This document shows, piece after piece, positions 7,604 to 12,259 of a stretch of 21,438 nucleotides of DNA. Origin of the DNA: a virus. Where the stretch lies: IMG/VR virus record IMGVR_UViG_3300033388_005609, positions 1 to 21,438 of that record; one strand, 5' to 3'. The position numbers were made by a program, and so were the translations under genes. The notes beneath the pieces were generated by a model. The model was not told the DNA's origin, made no database searches, and worked only from the letters and a program-made list of their open reading frames with translations. The first letter of the stretch is position 1, and each line of letters starts with the position of its first letter.

Positions 7604-7801
7604 ATGACTATTTCTCAATCCGCCTCTTTGTCAAGCTTCATTGGTGAGCAAGGCAAGCAAGGAACTATTGGCTTGGCTGCACTGAACCGTGCTCGCGAGT
7701 TTGGTTACAGCGATGCACAAATTAAAAATCAACTGGCAGAAGAGAAGTTAGGCTTGGGTTGGAAAGCAGCCGCAAGCCTGTTCGGTATCGAAGTTGAATG
7801 A
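7604..7801 (+). CDS. 65-aa protein: single copy of the repeated helical module
   Basis: Residues 12-61 (beginning FIGEQGKQGTIGL and ending KAAASLFG) line up with the three modules of the preceding 424-aa protein. They share the SFIG(D/E)Q opening, the IG.G.L.. helix, a Gly turn, a second helix, and G..(W/P)KA...LG. The first 11 residues are a short Ser/Gln leader. ATG 7604 is 45 nt after the upstream stop, and the 3' end overlaps the next gene by 8 nt. It probably arose by duplication of a module or is a regulatory or assembly partner that interacts with the larger protein. The function of the module is unknown to me. Confidence 0.75.
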   Translation: MTISQSASLSSFIGEQGKQGTIGLAALNRAREFGYSDAQIKNQLAEEKLGLGWKAAASLFGIEVE

Positions 7802-8342
7802 GCACTACACCCTAATCGGGTACAGAAACAACAAGACCAGATCAATCGGTGTTGTTGCTAACGACAGTTACCACGCTCAGGCTCAGGCTCTCGACATCAG
7901 TCGGGCGTTAGGGCTTGAGCGTTTTACTTTGGACTACAACCACAAGAGTGTCCAAGATCCTGTGAGCCAACTGTTCCAGGACCTCGCATACAATAACTTC
8001 AACCACTCAGTCTGTTATGAGTGGGAAGGATCTTTCTCCAACAACTCTCCAGTTCTTTACGCCTTTGGGACTAGGTTCTACCTCAGAAACCTCATCCTCG
8101 ACTACATGGATATCAGAAAAGACAGCGTGGTTAAAACCGAATGCAATAATAAAGAATGTGTTAACCCATACCACTTCTCATATAAGACAGACAAAGCATC
8201 TAAATTGACTGGCGGCGACAAGAAAATGCTGTTAGCTTTCCATGGCCAAGGCGCAAGCGTTTCGCAAATCGCCAAGGCGTTAAACGTACACCGCTCAACT
8301 GTTTACCGAAACCTCAATGAACATCTTCATGCTGGGCCTTAG
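7794..8342 (+). CDS. HNH-like protein with C-terminal resolvase-type helix-turn-helix
   Basis: This is a 182-aa protein. Residues 117-127 (CNNKECVNPYH) match the C..(x)C.NP.H core of the HNH_3 group of homing-type nucleases: C117, C122, N124, P125, H127. The His expected a few residues before the first Cys is absent (the sequence is VVKTEC), so nuclease activity is doubtful. Residues about 141-176 form a helix-turn-helix of the Hin/resolvase type (SQIAKALNVHRSTVYRNL). The N-terminal 90 residues are not recognised. It starts at TTG 7794, overlapping the 65-aa gene by 8 nt, and its end overlaps the SSB gene by 26 nt. It could be a degenerate homing endonuclease or a DNA-binding regulator. Confidence 0.75.
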   Translation: MNEHYTLIGYRNNKTRSIGVVANDSYHAQAQALDISRALGLERFTLDYNHKSVQDPVSQLFQDLAYNNFNHSVCYEWEGSFSNNSPVLYAFGTRFYLRNLILDYMDIRKDSVVKTECNNKECVNPYHFSYKTDKASKLTGGDKKMLLAFHGQGASVSQIAKALNVHRSTVYRNLNEHLHAGP

Positions 8343-8964
8343 GGTCACAGACACTGCTCTCGAGCAGGAAGGACTCATCAACCTAATTGCTGAAGCTTTA
8401 CCCGCAAGCGAAAAACGAACTCCAACCAAAGTTCAACTCATTGACAAACCTGGAAGCTACGTCGCCAATCAGCTGAAAAAATTCGGGGAGGGTGACCACT
8501 TCCTTGCAATCGGACCAACAAAACCATTAGCTGATGGCGAAGGTCTTAAGATGAAACCCATGTTGGTTGTCTCAAAGGATAGCTTTGATGACATCCTTGT
8601 CATGAATCTCTTCATGGCCACAGGTGGTCTTGGTCCCAAGAGTGACGAGGTGACGATGGGAGACACCACTGTCACCAATCGTTCTATTGCTTGGCAAGAC
8701 GAAGACAAAGAGACGCAGTGGTTCAAACTTTCTGCTTGGGGTGAAAAGAGCAAGCAACTCTCTGATCTACCCGCAGGAACTCCTACTATCGCTGTTGGCA
8801 AAGTCTCCAGCAGTTCTAAGGACGATAAGCAGTTCTTGAACTACAGCGCAGACAAAGTCCTGTATCTCCCACGCGGATCTAAACCTACTCCTAAGAAGGC
8901 TTCTGATCCAGACAAAGGCAAAGTTGCAGCCAATGCTCTTGGATCCGTTAACTTCGACTTCTGA
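8317..8964 (+). CDS. ssb: Single-stranded DNA-binding protein, probably with two OB folds
   Basis: This is a 215-aa protein. Residues about 96-187 read like a bacterial SSB: an MNLFMATGGLG opening, NRSIAWQDEDKETQWFKL, AWGEKSKQL, and a G(T/K).(T/I)(I/V).VG strand, which is the usual SSB order (N-S-A, TxW, aWG, KG..v.V.G). The first 90 residues follow the same plan (MNIFMLG opening, NLIAEAL, a strand before GSYVANQLKKF, FLAIG), so a second, diverged OB fold is likely. A Lys/Pro linker precedes a short C-terminus ending in NFDF, which resembles the acidic-aromatic SSB tail that recruits partner proteins. It would coat ssDNA during phage replication. The ATG at 8317 overlaps the upstream gene; ATG 8329 is an alternative. 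Confidence 0.8.
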   Translation: MNIFMLGLRVTDTALEQEGLINLIAEALPASEKRTPTKVQLIDKPGSYVANQLKKFGEGDHFLAIGPTKPLADGEGLKMKPMLVVSKDSFDDILVMNLFMATGGLGPKSDEVTMGDTTVTNRSIAWQDEDKETQWFKLSAWGEKSKQLSDLPAGTPTIAVGKVSSSSKDDKQFLNYSADKVLYLPRGSKPTPKKASDPDKGKVAANALGSVNFDF

Positions 8965-9000
8965 TTACGACCCTTTTTACTACCTACCAATTTCTTCCCA

Positions 9001-9819
9001 ATGCCATACATCGCTGGAAAATTCGACGCTGACGAAATTCTGTGTCAGGTCCCGCCGCACACGTTACGAGTCGATCTTCAGGCTCGTCGTTGGAAATCCG
9101 ATAACGATCCTGACGCCGCCATCACGGACCAGAACGATAACGGAATCCCTATCGATTTTGTTCTCTTGGGTTTCACGCCGTTCTTTGGGAACCTGGGCAT
9201 GCGTTCTCACGAGGAGTTCATTCGTATTGCTTACATTGGTGTTAGCCCTACCCATCGCTTGCTTCCTAAGCGTTGTGTTTCTACTACTATCCTCAGCGGC
9301 AAATCTTCCCAAAAGAGTTTCATCAGTTACTTCCAGACTCTTTACAACAACCGAATCAACGTTGCTGAAGTAATTACTTCAACGAAGTTCACAGCTCGTA
9401 GTTTCAGTGACACTGACCCCACGACGGGTGAAGACAAGGGTAAGATCAACTATAACTTTGTTGAGTTCAAGGACCGCCCTGCTAATGGAGAAGAGGAGGA
9501 GTCACTTATCAAAGACATTGAAAAGTGGCTTGATGGAGACGGAGGAAATCTGGTGGCTTCTGCACTTAAATCTAATATCTCCGGTTCGAATCTCATCGAG
9601 CTTCCTATGGGAGAGGACCATGCTGCGCTTAAGGAAGCTTTTATCGAAGCGAACCCTAAGCGTTTAGAAGGTGCTCCCGTTGGCGGACTTGCTTCTCTTC
9701 CACCAGGTGCTGGAGTTCCCGGAGCTAAGTCCGCACCTCCCACACCAAAAGCTTCAAGTAAAAAAGAACTCTCTGACGAGCAGCTCAAGGTGCTGAAGGA
9801 AGCAGGAATGGGGCTATAG
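9001..9819 (+). CDS. Hypothetical 272-aa protein next to SSB
   Basis: An N-terminal beta-rich domain (about 1-160) contains conserved-looking segments such as IDFVLLGFTPFFGNLGMR and YIGVSPTHRLLPKRC. It is followed by an acidic helix (residues about 160-180, EEEESLIKDIEKWL), a second helical part, and a Pro/Ala/Gly-rich tail (about 225-255) leading to a terminal helix. No catalytic motif or membrane segment is visible. It lies 36 nt after ssb on the same strand and is the last gene before the hairpins at 9854-9931. A replication-associated, possibly ssDNA- or SSB-interacting role is plausible from position only. I do not recognise the family with confidence. Confidence 0.7.
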   Translation: MPYIAGKFDADEILCQVPPHTLRVDLQARRWKSDNDPDAAITDQNDNGIPIDFVLLGFTPFFGNLGMRSHEEFIRIAYIGVSPTHRLLPKRCVSTTILSGKSSQKSFISYFQTLYNNRINVAEVITSTKFTARSFSDTDPTTGEDKGKINYNFVEFKDRPANGEEEESLIKDIEKWLDGDGGNLVASALKSNISGSNLIELPMGEDHAALKEAFIEANPKRLEGAPVGGLASLPPGAGVPGAKSAPPTPKASSKKELSDEQLKVLKEAGMGL

Positions 9820-9853
9820 TACGACTGCGTCACACGATACATGGCGTGTTGGC

Positions 9854-9870
9854 CCCCTTCCTCTAAGGGG
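9854..9870 (+). promoter_or_regulatory. Perfect 6-bp hairpin downstream of the 272-aa gene
   Basis: CCCCTT (9854-9859) and AAGGGG (9865-9870) flank a 5-nt loop, 35 nt after the stop of the 272-aa gene. No T-run follows directly. With the hairpin at 9901-9931 it may form a composite terminator region between converging transcription units. Confidence 0.35.
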
Positions 9871-9900
9871 TGTCGCTGTAAAAAGTAGAGGATGATTAAA

Positions 9901-9931
9901 GGCTCAGGTGCCCGCCGCATCTGGGCCTTTT
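9901..9931. terminator. Probable bidirectional terminator between convergent units
   Basis: GGCTCAG (9901-9907) pairs with CTGGGCC (9921-9927), 7 bp with one G.U, around a 13-nt GC-rich loop. On the plus strand TTTT follows (9928-9931); on the minus strand TTTAAT follows. It lies between the plus-strand gene ending at 9819 and the minus-strand gene ending at 9943, where a terminator for both would be expected. The T-tracts are short, so efficiency may be modest. Confidence 0.55.
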
Positions 9932-9942
9932 CCATGTCTCAA

Positions 9943-10287
9943 TCAGACACCCCTTATCGGGAAAAGCTGGATACTGGGTCGAGGAATTTCAGGTCGTTGA
10001 AACCCCCGTTCGATCCGCCCGTCCATGTAGGGGGAGTCGATATGCGGGGCCTTGATAAGGGCTCCTCTAGGAGAGAAACTACTACGAATGTACCTGGGTG
10101 CTCCAGCTAGAAGCTCTTCCTTGACTGCATCAATGACCAGTGCAGGGTCAGCTTTCACCACACCGTCATCAGGGTCAGCGTACCGTGGAAACACCTGCTG
10201 CATACGTCCTGCTACTTCATTATTAGGTTCAACACTTTCCGAACCACTAATAAACAAAGACAGTAACTGCTCAGGAGTAACGTTCAC
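9943..10287 (-). CDS. Hypothetical minus-strand protein, 114 aa
   Basis: The N-terminal part is helical and acidic (VTPEQLLSLFISGSES; an ALVIDAVKEELL helix). The C-terminal 40 residues are rich in Pro, Arg and aromatic or aliphatic residues (GRIERGFQRPEIPRPS) and look extended. No family is recognised. Plus-strand frames overlap the region (9892-10110 and 10052-10420), but their products are Ser/Arg-rich and less protein-like. Placement 33 nt after another minus-strand gene, with a terminator hairpin just beyond its stop, supports this strand. The start is GTG 10287; no clear Shine-Dalgarno is seen. The two minus-strand genes form a short island within a long plus-strand block. Confidence 0.6.
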   Translation of the reverse strand: MNVTPEQLLSLFISGSESVEPNNEVAGRMQQVFPRYADPDDGVVKADPALVIDAVKEELLAGAPRYIRSSFSPRGALIKAPHIDSPYMDGRIERGFQRPEIPRPSIQLFPIRGV

Positions 10288-10320
10288 GGCATTTTCTATT
10301 CACTTATTAAGTTTAACTTT

Positions 10321-10560
10321 TTATGGCTCGTTAAACAGATCAGACATTGGAGGCAACTTGTATCCGCGTCGAATGCAGTGCTCCACCAACCTTTTAAACA
10401 TCCCTGCTTTGACTAAGTAATTTGTGTGGACAATATCTATAATCTCCTCAAGTTCCTCCTTACCTAGCTTCTTACATCCGTTAGTAACTTTCTGGTGATG
10501 GAACTCCTGCTCCATCGTTAAGTATCCCTTTAGTCTTTCAAGTAATTTATCTGAGTCCAT
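10321..10560 (-). CDS. Hypothetical small helical protein, 79 aa
   Basis: This is a charged, mostly helical protein (KLLERLKGYL; EELEEIIDIVHTNYLVKAG; FKRLVEHCIRRG) ending in PPMSDLFNEP. No catalytic motif is visible. The ATG at 10560 lies in a CATG that also supplies the ATG of the divergent plus-strand gene at 10559, so any promoter for it must sit inside that gene. ATG 10515 (residue 16) is an alternative start that would remove the overlap. It is probably co-transcribed with the 114-aa gene. Function unknown. Confidence 0.65.
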   Translation of the reverse strand: MDSDKLLERLKGYLTMEQEFHHQKVTNGCKKLGKEELEEIIDIVHTNYLVKAGMFKRLVEHCIRRGYKLPPMSDLFNEP

Positions 10561-11083
10561 GTTTTACAAAATCCCTGATCGAGTCTACTCACCCCTGGCT
10601 AATAAGGACATTGTGAAGGGCACAGTACTTGTGGTGAATGACCAAGAGCATGTGCTGAAGACTCAGATCAAAAACGAAGGATGCACGGTTTACTCCTGCA
10701 CCTTAGACGATTTGGTCGAGGACCAATACTGGGCACACCTTCCAAAGATTGATTGGCTCATCTGCGTTACGCAGGGACTAGGTAAGAAGAGTGAGTTGGT
10801 TGTAGATGCAGGAATGACTATGACTAGCAAAGGATTCTGTTTACTAGATCGCATCAGTTTCTTAGAGCCCACACGAACCAGGGAAAGTCTTTTACTGTCT
10901 CATTCCCTAAGAAATCTGATTATTCTCTCACCACGTCCTGCGTTCCGTGCGGATAACAAACAAGCAAAAGATTCAGTGACATCTGCGTGGTTCGTCTTCA
11001 CTGCAGATCAGACAGATGAAATTACCACAAAAATAGATTTTGCACTAAACTGGCAACGACCTCAGTCGGTGTGTAGTGGCTAG
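10559..11083 (+). CDS. Methyltransferase-like protein lacking catalytic motifs
   Basis: This 174-aa protein seems to follow the plan of small phage N6-adenine-type DNA methyltransferases. A Y.P segment (VYSPLANKD) comes first, then a strand where motif I should be (GTVLVVNDQE, residues 21-30), then DWLIC (65-69), and finally a C-terminal LSPRPAFR...D..TSAWFVF (123-147) resembling the end of such enzymes. The SAM-binding Gly-rich motif and the NPP(Y/F) catalytic motif are both missing: the sequence after DWLIC is VTQGLG rather than NPPF. If homologous, it is a pseudoenzyme, perhaps a DNA-binding or decoy protein. The start shares a CATG with the divergent gene at 10560. The last 8 nt overlap the next gene. 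The family call is tentative. Confidence 0.55.
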   Translation: MFYKIPDRVYSPLANKDIVKGTVLVVNDQEHVLKTQIKNEGCTVYSCTLDDLVEDQYWAHLPKIDWLICVTQGLGKKSELVVDAGMTMTSKGFCLLDRISFLEPTRTRESLLLSHSLRNLIILSPRPAFRADNKQAKDSVTSAWFVFTADQTDEITTKIDFALNWQRPQSVCSG

Positions 11084-11384
11084 TGATATCAAGGCACTTC
11101 TAACTAAACTGGTTGAACTTCAGACTCAACAGAGTGCCAAACTCGACAAGATTGCTGCACTACTGCTAAGTAATCAGTTGCTTACGGAATGCATCGATCA
11201 AAACGGTAAGCCACGCGATGCCGATACAGCTGCTGAAATTGTTTCTGAATCCTTCTCAGCTGGTTTATGTTTGCTTGGTGAGCTTGAGCAAAGGAACAAA
11301 CAGTACCTCTACCAGATGCAAGAGTTTTTCATTGACAGCGACACCCCGTCTCTGGGCAACGAAGACTTAACTAATCCTTTTTGA
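11076..11384 (+). CDS. Small coiled-coil protein, 102 aa
   Basis: Residues about 4-36 form an amphipathic heptad-like helix (IKALLTKLVELQTQQS, KLDKIAALLLSNQLL), suggesting an oligomerising coiled coil. A second helical region follows (SAGLCLLGELEQRNKQ) and an acidic tail. No catalytic motif is seen. It starts at GTG 11076, overlapping the upstream gene by 8 nt, and its stop overlaps the nuclease start by 4 nt (TTGA), so the three genes look translationally coupled. It could be a subunit or regulator of the nuclease; this is inferred from position. Confidence 0.65.
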   Translation: MASDIKALLTKLVELQTQQSAKLDKIAALLLSNQLLTECIDQNGKPRDADTAAEIVSESFSAGLCLLGELEQRNKQYLYQMQEFFIDSDTPSLGNEDLTNPF

Positions 11385-12175
11385 GAAGTAAGGTGAGTGA
11401 CACCCGCGTAACGATTAACGGACTTAGACACTATGTATGCGGAGGAGTTCCTAAACCACTTCCCAGTGTCACTTCCATCCTGACTGCTACTCAATCAGAC
11501 GAGCAGCAAAGGAAGCTTGCATACTGGAACAAGATGAATCCAGGAGCATCAGATGCTGCGGCAACACGCGGCACGTGGATTCATAACGCGGTTGAGAACT
11601 ACATCAGCGGTTTGACTGTAGTGCCTCCCAATGACTACTACCCATACTGGGAGGGCATGCCTGAACGACTCGACACTCTGCTCGATGGAGGAAAAGTATT
11701 GTGGTCAGAGCGTCCCTTTCAGCAACCACGGTGGAACAAGTACGTAGGTGATGACGGGGTGGGTAGAATCTATTATTACGATGAGAAAAACGAACAGGGC
11801 TATGCAGGATGTTGTGACCTAATCTACGAAGACCAGAACGGTGAGATTATTCTGGCTGACTTCAAAACTTCAAACGGACCTTACGCAGCAAAGTTCCCTC
11901 CAAAGGACGCACCGATTGATTTGAAAACCCGAAAAGCTTTAATCTCAGGTGCGTTCAAAGCTAAGAAGACACGTCTGCAATTAGCAGCGTACAAGATGGC
12001 AGCAGAGGAGTGCCTTGATATAAAGATATCTAAGACGCAGATAATTGTTACAACTGCTGTGGAAAATTTTAGTACTCAGGTATTTACCTTTGGAGAAAAA
12101 ATGGTGGAGAAAGACGAAAAGAAATGGATGGAACTCGTGGGAAAATATTATGATATGCAGGCAACGAAAGCCTAG
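11381..12175 (+). CDS. PD-(D/E)XK nuclease (RecB/Cas4-like phage exonuclease)
   Basis: This is a 264-aa protein with the RecB-type nuclease core: a helix RGTWIHNAVENYI (residues about 62-74), GCCDLIY (D146), a strand IILADFKTS with D160 and K162, and the downstream helix RLQLAAYKMAAEE with the Q..AY motif typical of RecB/AddB/Cas4-like nucleases. The catalytic set therefore appears intact. Such proteins in phages process DNA ends or degrade host DNA, in recombination or replication. The longest frame starts at TTG 11381, overlapping the previous stop by 4 nt; GTG 11393 (residue 5) is an alternative. It lies 84 nt before the primase-helicase. Confidence 0.85.
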   Translation: MRSKVSDTRVTINGLRHYVCGGVPKPLPSVTSILTATQSDEQQRKLAYWNKMNPGASDAAATRGTWIHNAVENYISGLTVVPPNDYYPYWEGMPERLDTLLDGGKVLWSERPFQQPRWNKYVGDDGVGRIYYYDEKNEQGYAGCCDLIYEDQNGEIILADFKTSNGPYAAKFPPKDAPIDLKTRKALISGAFKAKKTRLQLAAYKMAAEECLDIKISKTQIIVTTAVENFSTQVFTFGEKMVEKDEKKWMELVGKYYDMQATKA

Positions 12176-12209
12176 GCTCCCGGCAAGTTAAGCCTCATCG
12201 TTGTAATCC

Positions 12210-12238
12210 TTGCACATTGTCTGCACAGGACTCATAAT
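12210..12238 (+). promoter_or_regulatory. Candidate sigma70-type promoter of the primase-helicase gene
   Basis: TTGCAC (12210-12215) and CATAAT (12233-12238) are 17 nt apart in the 84-nt gap before the ATG at 12260. The -10 box has 5 of 6 consensus bases; the -35 box matches at TTG only. The implied 5' leader is about 15 nt. The layout resembles the candidate at 2821-2849. Confidence 0.4.
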
Positions 12239-12259
12239 ACTAGACCAGGCTGTCTCTAC

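Noticed and set aside
9819-9943. tRNA or structured RNA gene in the gap
   Set aside because: The hairpins do not form a cloverleaf, and no T-loop or anticodon arm pattern could be found; terminator function is more likely.
10052-10420. Plus-strand ORF of 122 aa
   Set aside because: Antisense to the two minus-strand genes, with Ser-rich shadow-like composition; it crosses the gap between them.
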